Part shown: positions 1 through 11,118 of the stretch, piece after piece
Position numbering within the stretch: position 1 is the stretch's first letter
Layout of the letters: each line of letters opens with the position of its first letter
Assembly: GCA_039583875.1 (NCBI GenBank)
Contig: CM077162.1
Span: 52,665,675-52,729,674 of the forward strand
DNA: 64,000 bases
Direction of reading: 5' to 3'
Source of the DNA: Platanthera guangdongensis
Taxonomy: Eukaryota; Streptophyta; Magnoliopsida; Asparagales; Orchidaceae
Translations under genes and position numbers: made by a program
Notes under the pieces: generated by a model
The model's input: the letters and a program-made list of their open reading frames with translations, nothing else
The model's database searches: none
What the model was told of the DNA's origin: nothing

Positions 1-712
1 CCTCACCTCGCCTATAAATAGACCCCCCCTGACACGTGTACAGTAACTGAGTGAATAGTAAGTGGGGCTTGGTTAATTGCTGTGGTCTGGTTTTTCCTGT
101 CCGCGCGGGTTGAGTAGAGATAACTGTTTGTTGTGTGTAGGTCGCTCGACTAGCATTGAGGAGCCAAGAGTTTGTCTTTGACTTCAGACAGGATCAGTGA
201 ATTGTGCGGTCTCTGCGATCTCAGCAGGTCACTTCTGCGGCTTGTTAGTTCTTCTCTGCTTCGACATTTCCAAGTTCCAATAACCTGTCCGCCGGTCTCA
301 GGCGGGTAGGCGGTCTTTTCTTCAGCTCATCAGCAGTCAGCGAATAACGGTGTGTCCATACAATCTCGCGTTCTCGGCGGACTCCGTGTTCTATTCGGCT
401 TGTAGCAGCAACAACTCGGGCGGCTTCGGCGACCTTGGCAGACTGGGCAGTCTCGGCGGTCTCCAGTTCTGTCTGCCCGAATTGTTTTGTTCTTTCTGTT
501 TTCCTTGTGTACTGGTGAAATCATGTCTAGCCATATATACCTCGCCCTGTAAAGAAGTATTGATAAATAAAAGATCTGCTTGTTCTTCCATTTGCATTTG
601 GTGTTGAGCTTGCTCCTTGGGTTTCCGCATGATCAAAGTGTGAACAAGATAGTTCTAAGAATATTGATTTGCCTTTAGGCCATCTTGCTGACTGCTTTGA
701 GAAAATTCAACA
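1..712 (+). repeat. Element A 5' LTR (3' portion only)
   Basis: Bases 1-520 align with 5839-6350 with few differences. The window starts inside U3, so about 930 bp of the LTR lie outside; full length would be about 1.65 kb. The LTR ends in CA at 711-712 directly before the primer site. A polyadenylation-type AATAAA lies at 566-571. Confidence 0.9.
13..20 (+). promoter_or_regulatory. TATA box of element A 5' LTR
   Basis: TATAAATA sits about 700 bp before the LTR end, followed by a C run. The matching position in the right LTR (near 5851) reads TATAGATA, so the 3' copy has mutated. Promoter function is inferred from motif and LTR position. Confidence 0.6.
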
Positions 713-724
713 TGGTATCAGAGG
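713..724 (+). other. Primer binding site, element A (tRNA-iMet)
   Basis: TGGTATCAGAGG directly follows the LTR terminal CA. It matches the complement of the plant initiator tRNA-Met 3' end except at the last base, as is standard for plant copia elements. Confidence 0.85.
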
Positions 725-831
725 AAGGTTCAGTTTCTTGAGCGGTGATCAAAGCAGGTTCAGTTGCTTGAGCGGTGATCAACTTGTGTTATTTCTATGT
801 GCATCTGGAAGCTTAACCAAAGGTTGTTGCA

Positions 832-1730
832 ATGGAAGTGAGCTATGCAAGAGGTCTTGGTATTGAATTCTTAACGCCGACTAACTTTAAGAAGTGAAAG
901 TTGTGCATGAAGAGTTACCTTCTGGGCAAGGAGCTATGGGAGGTTGTCGGTGGTGACGACAGACAAGAAGTTACTGTTGTTTTTGGTACTGCTGAGCAGG
1001 TGAGGCTCTAGAGAAAAACAATTGCAAAGGCCGAGTTTGTTCTCAAGAGGGTTGTTTCACTAGAACTGTTTGATCACATCATTGAATGCGTGTCTTTTGC
1101 TGATATTTGGACAACTATTGATGAGTCGATCATTAGGAAAAATGTAGCTAGACCTTAGTTTCTGGAGAATGAGTTGGCTAGGATAACTCAAGAAGACCTT
1201 ACCATCTCAAAATTCTTTTTGAAGATGAAGAGCTTGTGTGCTGAGCTTTCAGCACTTGATCCTGATGAGCCTATCTCTAAGGCTAAGATGAAAAGGCACA
1301 TAATCCGCGGCTTGCGGAAGGGGTATGTTGCCTTTGTGAGATCTGTTCAAGGCTGGGCTACTCAGCCATCTTTGCTGGAGCTTGGGAACCTGCTTGCCTT
1401 ACAGGAAAGTTTGGCAAGGTAGATGGTGGAGTCACCGTCACTAAGGAAGACAGTGAAGCTCTCTTCTCAGGCAAGAAGAAGAAGGGATGGGAAGGGAATA
1501 AGAAGAAAACTACTACTGAAAATGAGCCTTCAACTTCTTATCAGTCAGAGAGGAGTGTTGCTGCTAAGAAGGATTGGAAGAAGAACTTGAAGTGCTACAT
1601 GTGTCATCAGTGAGGACACTTCAAGCGTGACTCTAAGGTCAAACTGCAGCTTGAGCATGCTGCAAGCAATGAGGAAGCTTGATCAAATTCTAAGGAAGCT
1701 GGATGGGGCGGAGCTTTTATGACGGGCACT
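832..1730 (+). pseudogene. gag: Element A gag (degenerate)
   Basis: A copia-type gag (UBN2-like fold) would package the element RNA. The likely start is the ATG at 832. The frame is broken by stops near 895, 1010 and 1157, is then open at 1174-1422 with recognisable gag sequence (LARITQEDLTISKFFLKMKS), and shifts frame after 1422. A nucleic-acid-binding knuckle is visible near 1590-1640 as CYMCHQ, stop, GHFKRDS: the spacing is CX2CX4HX4, but the last Cys is Asp and there is a stop inside the finger. The gene is dead. Confidence 0.75.
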
Positions 1731-1739
1731 TGTGTCTGT

Positions 1740-3405
1740 GCCTTGTCCGCTGTCGACTTCAACGATGAGTGGATCGTGGACTCCGGGTGTGGTCATAACC
1801 TTAATGGAGACAAGTTGAAGTTCTCTTCCTTATAAGCTTACTCAGGTAACTGAGTTATCATAACTGCTGATAATACTGTTTATGCAATAAAGGAGGGGGT
1901 TGTGTCCTTGGGTAGTGATAAGGGGCAACTCACGTTAAGGACTATGTATCATGTGCCGGGCATGAAGAAGAACCTCTTCTCTGTGACCAATGCGGTAGAC
2001 GCTGGTTATCATGTTCTGTTTGGGCCAATAGAAGTGAAGTTTCTTCGCAACGTATCAGTTGTTAAGGCTGATGTTTCTCATGTTGGGAGGAGAGTGAATA
2101 ACTTATTTGTTCTTGCAACTAACTCTTATGTTGATCGGATGAGGGCAAACGATAGTGCCGCTATATGGCATGAGAGGCTTGGGCATGTAGGAATGGATAA
2201 ACTGAAGACTATGACTAATAGAAGTATTGTGAGAGGCGTGCCTAAGCTATCATCCTTTGGTGAAGTTCATGTTTATGCGTGGTGTCAATACGGTAAGGCT
2301 CATCGCCTTCCGTTTGATAAGTCACAAACCAGGAGCAAGAGACCATTGGAGTGCATCCATGGACACTTGATGGGACCAACCGTCACCACTAGCCTTGGTG
2401 GGAGCAGATACATGTCTTGTTTTGATTGATTACTACTCAAGATACATTTGGGTATATTTCTTGAAGGAGAAGTCTGAAGCCTTTAGATTGTTTGTGGAGT
2501 TCAAGGAGCTGGTGGAGGGCCGGCTTGACTTGCGGATTAAGAAGTTTAGAACAGACAACGGTGGTGAGTTTGTCACCTCCAAGTTTTCTAATGTCTGTAG
2601 GAAGCACGAGATCTAGAGAGAGCTCACATATGCTCATACTCCACAACAAAATGGAGTAGCGGAGAGGAAGATCCGCCATCTGACGGAAAGCTGCAAATGT
2701 TGGCTTCATGCAAAAGACATTCCTAGGTTCTTCTGGGAAGAGGGAATATCTTGTGCTTCTTATATCCTCAATTGGATGCTGCTCAGTCCGATCAACATGA
2801 AGACTCCTTTTGAGATGTTGCTGAAGGAGAAGCTAAGTGTGGAACACCTTCGGGTGTTTGGATCAACTTGCTATGTTCATGTCCCGGATGCTTCAAGAAC
2901 AAAGCTTGATGCAAAGGCAAGGAAGTTTGTCTTTGTAGAATATGATGAGCGGAAGAAGGGATGAAAATGCAAGGATCCTGCAGTGAAGAAGATTATTTTA
3001 TCAAGAGATGTAGTCTTTGATGAACTGACATCATATGGAGGTGGGTCGATTGATCTAACAGAGAGCAAGGTTGATGAAGAGCAGAAGGTGGCTGATGAAG
3101 ATCTAGAAGAGGAGCTTGCTGTTTCACCAGCTATTCCTGTTGCTTCAAGCTCTGGGGCAGAGGCTTCTGGTTTAGGAAGCCGGGGGAGCATTGCTCAAAG
3201 TTTGCCCGGGAATGGAGCTAATCCTGAAGAAGCAATGAAGGTTGTGAGCAAGGAGAAGACCCTTCGGAGATCAAAGAGGTTTGTTAAGCCACTTACTCGA
3301 TACTGTGAAGGGAATGCCGTGAGCTTTGTCTCCTGTTTCTTTGCAGGACCTCTGGATGAGCGAGAGCCTTCAAACTTCAATGAGGCCACTGAGTCAAGGA
3401 GTTAG
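1740..3405 (+). pseudogene. pol: Element A protease and integrase (degenerate)
   Basis: The aspartic protease active site is visible near 1764-1800 as WIVDSGCGHNL. The GAG-pre-integrase zinc-binding region (WHERLGHVGMDKL) is at about 2165-2300. The integrase core follows: the first catalytic Asp block reads HGHLMGP near 2358 where the family has H-x-D-L, so that Asp is lost. The second block FRTDNGGEF (about 2545) and the Glu block TPQQNGVAERK (about 2637) are present. Frames change near 2430, and there are stops at about 2614 and 2962. The tail 2983-3405 is the variable integrase C-terminus and linker leading to reverse transcriptase. Confidence 0.85.
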
Positions 3406-4890
3406 AAGATGCCATGAAGGAAGAGATACTTTCTCTTAAGAATAATGAAACATGGGACCTTATGCCCAAGGTTGATGGCATTACTCCAGTGACTTGCAAG
3501 TGGGTGTATAAGTTGAAGAAGAAGGCTGATCGGAGTATAGAGAGATACACGGCTCGCCTTGTTGCTCGATGGTTCTCACAACAGTATGGAGAAGTCTATG
3601 AGGAGACATTTAGTCCAGTTGTAAAGATGACTTCAGTTCGGGTGGTTATTTCTTTGGCTGCTTTCCAGGGATGGTGGATGTGGCAGCTCGATGTGAAGAA
3701 CGCTTTTCTTCATAGAAAGATTGATAAGGACATCTTCATGGATCAGCCACTTGGATTTGTTTCTGAAGTTCATCTGGACTATGTCTGCAAGCTCAGGAAG
3801 GCTCTCTACGAGTTGAAGCAAGCTCCTAGAGCTTGGTATGGGAAGATTGCAGAATATCTCCAATTCTGCGGATACCTTGCTTCCAACTCAGATTCAAGCT
3901 TGTTCATCAAGAAGAAGGGGGAGCATCAAGTCTTGGTCCTGCTATATGTTGATGTCATTATCATCACAGGGAATTCGGAGGAGGAAGTAGCTAGGCTCAG
4001 GGCTGAGATTGCTATACGCTTTGAGATGAAAGACTTGGGAGAGCTTCATCACTTTCTTGGTCTTGAAGTGGAGAGGAAGGAGAGCGGGATACTCATTTTC
4101 CAAAAGGGATATGCGGATCATATTGTGAATCGATTCGGCATGGGTGAAGGAAAGAGTTGCTCTACTCCACTGGATCATATGCTAAAGCTTCGAAGAGATG
4201 AGGGAAGGATTCTTCCTAATCCCTTGGTGTTCAGAGCTCTAGTTGGTAGCTTGATCTACCTGACGATTACAAGGCCAGACATTGCTTACACTATTGGCTG
4301 AGTAAGTCGGTTCATGGCTGAACCAAGGAAGTCTCATCTGGTGGAGGCAAAGAATATTTTGAAGTATGTCAGGATGACTTCTGATATGGGACTTCTTTAT
4401 AAAAGGGACACAGACTTTGCTTTGCTCGGGTACACAGATGCTGATTACGGTGGTAACTCGGATGATCGAAGACAAACTTCGGGTTATGTGTTCACTTGTG
4501 GATCAGCTAGCATCTCGTGGTGTAGCAAGAAGCAGGACTCGGTGTCCGTCTCAACTACAGAGGCAGAGTATAAGGCTTCGGCCTTGGCTGCTCGGGAAGC
4601 CATCTGGCTGAGGAGGCTTGTAGAGGATGTTCATGAGGAAGTGCAAGGTCCTACTTTGCTCTGAGGTGATAATGAGAGTGCTCTCAAACTAGTAAACAAT
4701 ATAGTGTGTCACGTAAGGACCAAGTATATTGAGATCGAGCACCACTTCATAAGGGAGAAGGTGTTGGTGGAATCTCTTATGGTCGGGCATGTTCAGAGTG
4801 AAGATAATCTTGCTGACATCTTTACGAAGCTGCTGTCGAAGGGGCCTTTCCAACAATTATGAGGTTTGCTGGGCTTGATCACCACATCTC
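3405..4890 (+). pseudogene. pol: Element A reverse transcriptase and RNase H (degenerate)
   Basis: Copia reverse transcriptase runs from about 3414 (NNETWDLMP, CKWVYKLKKKADRSIERY, WQLDVKNAFLH) to 4301. The catalytic box reads LLYVDVIIITG near 3942-3975: the second Asp of the invariant YVDD is Val, which should abolish polymerase activity. RNase H follows at 4314-4664 (YTDADYGGNSDDRRQTSGY, then STTEAEYKA), with a stop at 4299-4301 separating the two and another at 4662. RNase H end-like sequence continues (HHFIREKV, ADIFTK) to about 4840. It lies directly upstream of the polypurine tract. Confidence 0.9.
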
Positions 4891-4893
4891 ACT

Positions 4894-4907
4894 TCAAGGG
4901 GGAGTAT
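4894..4907 (+). other. Polypurine tract, element A
   Basis: TCAAGGGGGAGTAT directly precedes the TG that opens the 3' LTR at 4908. In this family it primes plus-strand DNA synthesis. Confidence 0.8.
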
Positions 4908-6353
4908 TGAAATTTGTGAAGTGGAAGTGGGTGATGGAGTAGGCCGAGCGGTCTGGGCGGCCTGGTGTTGCGGTCTGGGCGGACTGGTGTGCGGACTGGG
5001 TTAGTCTGTGGCTAGGGTTGTCTAAGCAGCTTGGGTGTCTAGTGGAGCGGCCTGCGCGGACTGTGTATGGCGGTCTGTTGGCGGTGCTCAGCTTGGTCTG
5101 CGGCCTTGCAGTTAGCCTATTCTTGGTGTAGCCAGGCGGATTGGAGATTGAATCCGTGGGAGGCTTTGCGGACTTGTTGAGTCCACGGTGTCTGCTGTTG
5201 CGGACTGTCCTTGGAGATCGGCTGTGGCCTTTGCCCAGCTCTCTGGTGTTGCAGAGGGCGTTAGCTGCTGTGGAGCACTACGCGGACTGCTGTCGAAGTC
5301 CGCCAGTTGGCCATTATATTTGCAGTTGTGCGAGTAGGGCTTGCGAGATCTGCCTTATTCAGGTGGAGTGTTGGCGATCTGCCTTGGTGGCAGGCGGACT
5401 GGGCCTTGTTTGCCGAGCTCGCGCCAATCCCTTGGTGGTTACTGGACTTGGTCACATTCTGTGATAATTCCAGTGTGTCCGCGATATCCGCCGAGTCCGC
5501 TGTTGACCAGGTGGTCTGCCTATTGGTCGTGGACTCGTGGAGGATGGAGGCTTTGATCTCGAGTTGTGCGGACTGCCTCTTTCTCTGCTTATAGTGTGTG
5601 GACTGTCGTAGTAGGGGTGGTGGCTGTCCTTCTGTGGTGGTGTTTGCACACTATGTAGACTGTGTCTTGTCCGTATAGTGTGGGCGGACTGATGCGAGTC
5701 CTCCTAGTGGTGAACATCTTTGTCTTAACACCTGGAGGTTTTGCTGGAATCTGGCTAAGTCCTTGCGGACTCAGCAGACCGGGCTTTGCTAGTGCGCGGG
5801 CTGGGGCAGTGACTTTATTCACTAGGGTGGTGACCACACTCCTCACCTCACCTATAGATAGACCCCCCCGACATATTTACAGTAACTGAGTGAACAGTAA
5901 GTGGGGCTTGGTCAATTGCTGCGGTCTGGTTTTTCCTGTCCGCGCGGGTTGAGTAGAGATAACTATTTGCTGTGTGCAGGTTGCACGACTAGCATTGAGG
6001 AGCCATGAGTTTCGCTTTTAATTCGGTCAGGATCAGTGAATTGTGCGGTCTCTGCGGTCTCAACAGATCGCTTTTGCGGCTTGTCAGTTCTTCTCTACTT
6101 CAGCATTTCCAAGTTCCAATAACCTGTCCGTCGGTCTCAGGCGTGTAGGCAATCTGTTCTTTAGTTCGTCAGCAGTCAGCGAATAACGGTGTATCCATGC
6201 GATCTCGCGGTCTCGGCGGACTCCGTGTTCTATTCGGCTTGTAGCAGCAACAACTCGGGCGGCTTAGGAGACCATGGCAGACTGGGCGGTCTCAGCGGTC
6301 TCTAGTTCTGTTCGCCTGGCTTATTTTGTTCTTTCTATTTTGCTTGGGTACTG
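4908..6353 (+). repeat. Element A 3' LTR (3' end missing)
   Basis: It starts TGAAATTTGTG after the polypurine tract and aligns with the left LTR from 5839 on. U3 (about 4930-5800) is crowded with GCGGACT, GCGGTCT and related words. The LTR stops at about 6353 where element D begins. ORFs in this stretch, such as 5141-5464, appear to be LTR sequence read as protein. Confidence 0.88.
4930..5800 (+). repeat. GCGGACT/GCGGTCT word array in element A U3
   Basis: Dozens of copies of GCGGACT, GCGGTCT and GCGGCCT occur at irregular 10-50 bp spacing, unlike the AT-rich DNA around them. Fewer copies persist in R/U5 (about 350-480 and 6190-6300). A similar word crowds fragment K at 60520-61400. Confidence 0.7.
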
Positions 6354-6602
6354 GTAAAATAATAGTCCACTCCTGCAAAAATTAGAAATAATCAATCCGT
6401 CCCCGAGAACTATACGACCTCGATATTCCACACCGGAATATCCTGTACTATACGCGATAGGTACACTTGCCTCCTCTCGTTAAAACTCGGTGTCAACTGT
6501 TTTATAGATAATAAATCTGTGCACCCCGTCATTCCAAAATAAATAAAATAAACCGCCTTTCTAAATAATAAACCCGTGGGGCGCCGCGAGTTTTAACCAT
6601 CA
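6354..6602 (+). repeat. Element D left LTR (3' end fragment)
   Basis: From GTAAAATAATAGTCC to TTTTAACCATCA it aligns with 12140-12388. Its 5' side abuts element A's broken LTR with no clear TG start, so it is probably only the 3' end of a longer LTR. Confidence 0.75.
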
Positions 6603-6746
6603 AGTTTTTGGTGTCGTTGTCGGGGACTTAGTACATCAATCAAGTTTTTGGCGCCGTCGCCGCGGTCTTGGTTCATCAATTAAGTTTTTGGTGTCGTTTC
6701 GGGGACTTGTTACATCAATCTTGTTTTTGGCGCCGTTGCCGGGGAA
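6601..6746 (+). repeat. Fourfold tandem primer binding site of element D
   Basis: A ~40-bp unit begins at 6601, 6641, 6681 and 6720: AAGTTTTTGG, a primer site, GACTTGGTACATCAAT. The fourth copy (6728-6745) reads TGGCGCCGTTGCCGGGGA, exactly complementary to the 3' end of plant tRNA-Asp. Copies one to three carry substitutions (GGTGTCGTTGTCGGGG, GGCGCCGTCGCCGCGG, GGTGTCGTTTCGGGG). Only one primer site would be expected. Confidence 0.85.
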
Positions 6747-7228
6747 TTTTCGTGTTATTATTTCGAACGCTGGATATCTATTAATTTTACCTATTTTTAT
6801 TTATATTTATATTAAAAAAAATGGCCAACAAAAAAATAATAATAATAAAACTACTTTAAAAAAACTTAAAGCAAAAAAGAGAGTTTATTTTATTTCTACT
6901 ATTTCATATATGTTTATCTATATAAAACACAAAAATGAAATAGCGTTGTTTCAAAAAAAAATATAAAACTAAAAATTGAAAAAACTATAAAAGCAAAAAA
7001 GTCTAAACTCTAAAAAAAATGAAAAAACTATAAAATCTAAAAATTTTCATTATTTTTTATGAAAACACTAAAAAACTAAATAAATCTAAAAACTCTAAAA
7101 AATCTAAAAACTAAAACCAAAAAAAATCTAAATACTAAAAAACCTAAAAACTCTAAAAGCTAAAAAACAAAAAAAATAAAAAAAAAACTAAAACAACCTA
7201 TCTAAAAACCAACTAAAAAATAAAAAAC

Positions 7229-7231
<3 letters not shown>
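6747..7231. repeat. A-rich low-complexity internal DNA of element D
   Basis: Degenerate CTAAAAA/TCTAAAAA repeats fill about 6950-7220. The short ORF here (6688-6966) is AT-rich and has no recognisable domain; I do not call a gene. Confidence 0.6.

Positions 7232-7314
<83 letters not shown>
7232..7314. repeat. (TA)n microsatellite
   Basis: An uninterrupted run of about 41 TA units. Confidence 0.98.
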
Positions 7315-7317
<3 letters not shown>

Positions 7318-8089
7318 ACTTTGTTATTAAAACTGTATCTATCTATAACACAAAATACCTACTAAAAACAAAACAAAATTTTCCTGTATATATGTTTTGC
7401 TTTGTTTTAACTTGTTTTATTTATTTGCAAACCCCCAAAATTTTTTTTTTCAAAAAAAAATAATAAATCAAAACTTTTCTATTATTAAATATTATAACTC
7501 AATTTTTTTTTTCTTTTTTTCGCTTCGGCATGCTTAACGTTATTTTAGGAGATAGGGGAACACATTTCTATCACGCTCTTGTAGCTAAGACGTTAGCTAC
7601 TTCCGAGTCACTTACACTTGCCACCCCTACCACCTGAAACCTTATGGCCAAGTAAAGTTAGACAATCTATAAATAAGGCGCACATTACAAATAAAACTGA
7701 GCGCCACCCAAAATATTCCATATAACGGAATTGTTTTGCTTCTTTCTTTTTTTCTAAATAATGCAGAGTTTCAGCCCGAGCCTCCCCGACCTCATCTCAG
7801 GGAAGTTTCTACCCACCATCTTTCTTCTTTGTACACACTACATTTTATCTGTTTTTATTCCACATACATACATTGCAATGTTGGGGATAATGTTGGATTT
7901 AAGTATGTGGGTGTTTTCTTATTTTGTACTTTTATATTGTGCACTAATAAAAAACTTACAAAACCTTACAAAAAATGCAAAAAAAATAAAACATCAAAAA
8001 AAATTTTCGTTGTTTTTATAAACAAAAATAAAAAAATCATAAAACACAAAAAATTCAAAAAATAAAAACTTATAAAACCAAAAGTTCAA
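7315..8089 (+). other. Element D internal remnant with post-pol motif
   Basis: No protein homology seen. The segment at about 7875-7910 (ATGTTGGGGATAATG followed by TTGGATTTAAGTATGTGGG) resembles the sequence found downstream of pol in Athila/TAT/Ogre-type elements, roughly GGGGACAATG then TTTAAGTGTGGGG. This supports the lineage and suggests the polyprotein was deleted between the primer site and here. Confidence 0.5.
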
Positions 8090-8265
8090 AAAAATTATTT
8101 CCAATTTGTAAATCATTTTTGTAAAAAAATCTTTCTCTTTCCCTCTCTCTTCATCGTAAAAAAATCTTTTCCTTTCCCTCTCTCTTCTTTGTAAAAAAAT
8201 CTTTCTCTTTCCCCCTCTTTCTTTGTAAATAACATCTCTTTCTCTCCTCTTTCTTGTAAATAACT
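8090..8265. repeat. CT-rich tandem repeat, ~50-bp unit
   Basis: Three to four copies of a unit containing TCTTTCTCTTTCCCTCTCTC and TTGTAAAAAAATC. It lies inside element D. Confidence 0.75.
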
Positions 8266-9659
8266 TAAAAAAAAAAAATTAGCAAAATCCAAAATCCAAA
8301 AAAGAGAATAACTCTAAAAATCCAAATAATAATAATATATTAAAAACACAAAAAACAGATAAAAACCCTAAAATACCAAAATTTTTGATTATTATGAAAT
8401 AAATATATCGAATATCTCATTCTTAACACCTTTTCGCTCTCCAAAAATTTCTTTAAGAGTTTATTTATAAGCGAATTTTATTAATTTTTTGTTTACTATT
8501 CATTTAATAATTTGAGATCGATAGATTTAGATATTCGGGGTTAAGTTTTAAAGAATTTCTTATGCTTTATTATCTTATTTAGACGAGAGACTTGTGTTCA
8601 GCATTACTTCTAACTTATCTAAATAGTTGCACATTTATTTTTTTTAGAAAATAACAAACTCAGATTTCAATTATGTTTACTCCAAGTTTTTTTTTGAAAT
8701 ATAGGAACGTTCAATTTATAAAGGTTGCTCTCAAATTTTTTTTATCAAACCTAGTTTTCTTTCTGAAAAAAACCTATCTCCCCACTTTTTTTCATGTCAT
8801 ACTTGGCATGATTTTTATCCTTAAAAGATAAAAAAATGGGAATACGATTTTCATGTTAATGGGAACAAGATTTCGTTCCGTAAACATAGACATCAAATAT
8901 TTTAAAAAATTATATATTACGGAGTAAGAGGATAAAATTCATTACTCCTATACATATACATTATGTTATTATGAAGTTGTTCAAAAAAATATTTTATGTT
9001 ATGGAAAATAAGACTTCGTTTTCCTAAACATCTACATTCAAACCAAAAATTTCATTAGAGGTTTGAGCGAAAAAATATACCTCACCTCTAATTCAAGTCC
9101 TCTTCATAAACCAACATCCCCCTCTGCCAATTTCAAATGATTGTAGAATTAATTTAAAATCTTTTTGAAAGCATTATTCTTAAATTGAATTATTTCCTTT
9201 ATTTCTTTTAAGCTAAAGTTTCCATAATCCAATATATTTTTATTAACCTAACAAATAAATTTTTTTGCTTTCTATTTGATTATATCGAGAATTTTTTTAG
9301 CTGAAAATCTTCGTTTATTTAAATTTTTGTCATAATTTAAGACTTAACTCATACACCACGAATATGTTTTTTGATCTTTCTTTCAATTAATTCAAGCGGT
9401 AGCAAAATTTAGGATTTTTTTAATTCCTTATAAGTTCATCTACAACTTTTGCTCTGGAATAGCAAAAGCTTAAGTATTAGGGTATTTGATGAGTTGTAAA
9501 TATATGTTTTTTTACGTACGTTAAATAAGTCATTTTAGTTTAATTTTGTCATTTTTAGTAATTTTTCTTTAATAAATTGCATGTTTTATGTAAATATTTT
9601 TCTAACTTATTTTATTTTATTTTTATAAAATTTTTCAAGAAAAAGTTCAAAAATTCCAA
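8266..9659. other. AT-rich non-coding DNA of element D
   Basis: Strongly AT-rich sequence without ORFs, repeats or domains that I recognise. It may be 3' untranslated region or U3 of a very long LTR. Confidence 0.4.
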
Positions 9660-10265
9660 GTACACTCCCGTATACTTATCGGTCACGCCCATGACCTGGG
9701 CGTGTTACTTGATCCCGAAAAGTTGTTATCGCAAGATCGACGATCTGTGTTTGACGTTCGTCGAACTGCCCAACACACCCGTGTTCATTCGTGACATGCC
9801 CGTGTCACACCCTCCATATTCGTCGATCTCAATTCCACAATCCGCATTCGACGATTGCTGAACATGCCCTGTGTCACGCCCTCGACGATCGTCGAACCGA
9901 CCCAACATGCCCGTGTTCCACCAGTGATCAACTCATCTCAACGGCAACCACTCAACACCCGTCAAGATCAACTCAATGCCCGTCGAGAACCACTGAATGT
10001 CACATGACATCCCCGTGTCAAGATGCAACATGTCTGTGACGTCCACGTGTCCCAGACAACACGTCGCTGTCGACTAATTTACACGACGCCTCCCCCAGAT
10101 AAACCTCCCTGACACAGCCTGCCTACACACCCGTGACAGCAGTGTCATGCCCGTGACTTCCCCGTGTACAACTGCAAAGTCAAACCAACCATCAAATCTC
10201 AGCACCGACTCATCTACAGTAGCTACACGCCCCCTTACACGCCTGTGACCTAGGGCGTGTAACCC
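9660..10265 (+). repeat. CCCGTGTCA / CGTCGA word array in element D U3
   Basis: Composition changes sharply to GC-rich. CACGCCCGTG, GCCCGTGTCAC and CCCCGTGTCA recur more than a dozen times, mixed with TTCGTCGAAC and CGACGATCGTCGA. The array ends just before a TATA box, so it occupies the place of a U3 control region. ORFs at 9577-9861 and 9791-10039 are readings of this array. Confidence 0.7.
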
Positions 10266-10277
10266 GATTTTTTTGCT

Positions 10278-10285
10278 TATAAATA
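10278..10285 (+). promoter_or_regulatory. Candidate TATA box of element D LTR
   Basis: TATAAATA directly follows the GC-rich word array and precedes a T-rich stretch that could hold the start of R. Inferred from position and motif only. Confidence 0.5.
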
Positions 10286-10538
10286 GAAGTTTGATGTAAG
10301 CTCTCTTATTCTTCTTTTTGGACCATTTTGCTTAGGGTTTATGTTGCTTAGATGCTTTCATGGCTATGTAAGGGGATTTTCTCCCCCTCATTTTAGTGTT
10401 TGTTTTAGCTTTATATAACTCTCTTTTAGCTTAATAAAATATGTGTTTTCTTCTCTTTATATGGTTTTGGAATGTATCTAAGCGCCTCTCCTTAAGCAAT
10501 CTTATTTCGTTTTATCTTTGTTTTTGTTCTTTAAAATG

Positions 10539-10562
10539 GGTGTGTGTGTGTGTGTGTGTATG
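10539..10562. repeat. (TG)n microsatellite
   Basis: A short GT run, with further TGTGTG clusters around 10930-11105. Non-coding. Confidence 0.85.
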
Positions 10563-11118
10563 TGTTTTGTTTTATGCTTTCATAGTTTTCATAGTTTAGC
10601 TTTTCAGTGTTTTTTACTTCATTCTTATAAATTTATAAAGGTGTTTTAAAAGTGGTTTTTATCTTTTTCTCTACTTAGTTTTGTTTTTAGTTCGTAAAAT
10701 TTTTTGTTCTTTTCAACTTTATTTCCATTTTTAGCATTTCTATAAAGTTATAAGGATGAATAAGTAATTGTTTTTATTTTTCGAACACTTTGATTTTAAT
10801 TTTAATTTTCAAAACTTTCGTTCTTTTAATTTTTATTTTCTCTTTTTATACATTTCTATCGTATTCTAGTGGTAGAAATGTAATTGTTTTAATTTTTTGA
10901 TCACTTAGTTTTTCTTATTTTTTGTATATGTGTGTGAGTGTATGAGTTAGCTTTTTATCGCTTTCATTATTTATGTAGAGTGTGTGGGTGTGTTTTTATT
11001 CAAGTAGAGTGGGTGAGTTTTACTTTTCTGAAGAGTCTGTGTGTTTTATTTTATGTAGAGTGTGTGTGTGTGTGTTTTTATTTCTATAGACTGTGTGCGT
11101 GTGTACATCTATTTCCCC

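Larger units (their letters stand above)
1..6353 (+). mobile_element. Element A: Ty1-copia retrotransposon, 5' truncated by window edge
   Basis: Order seen: partial 5' LTR, initiator-Met primer site, degenerate gag, protease, integrase, reverse transcriptase, RNase H, polypurine tract, 3' LTR. Integrase precedes reverse transcriptase, which defines Ty1-copia. The right LTR ends abruptly at 6353, where element D begins; the last ~190 bp seen in the left LTR are missing there. Stops and frameshifts throughout make it non-functional. The lineage within copia is uncertain: it lacks the long acidic gag tail and extra 3' ORF of the SIRE-like elements further along. Confidence 0.93.

Noticed and set aside
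5141..5889. Cluster of short ORFs on both strands
   Set aside because: They lie wholly in element A's 3' LTR and reflect its GC-rich word array.
6688..8065. AT-rich ORFs in element D
   Set aside because: Low-complexity Lys/Phe/Ile-rich translations without domains or homologous frames.
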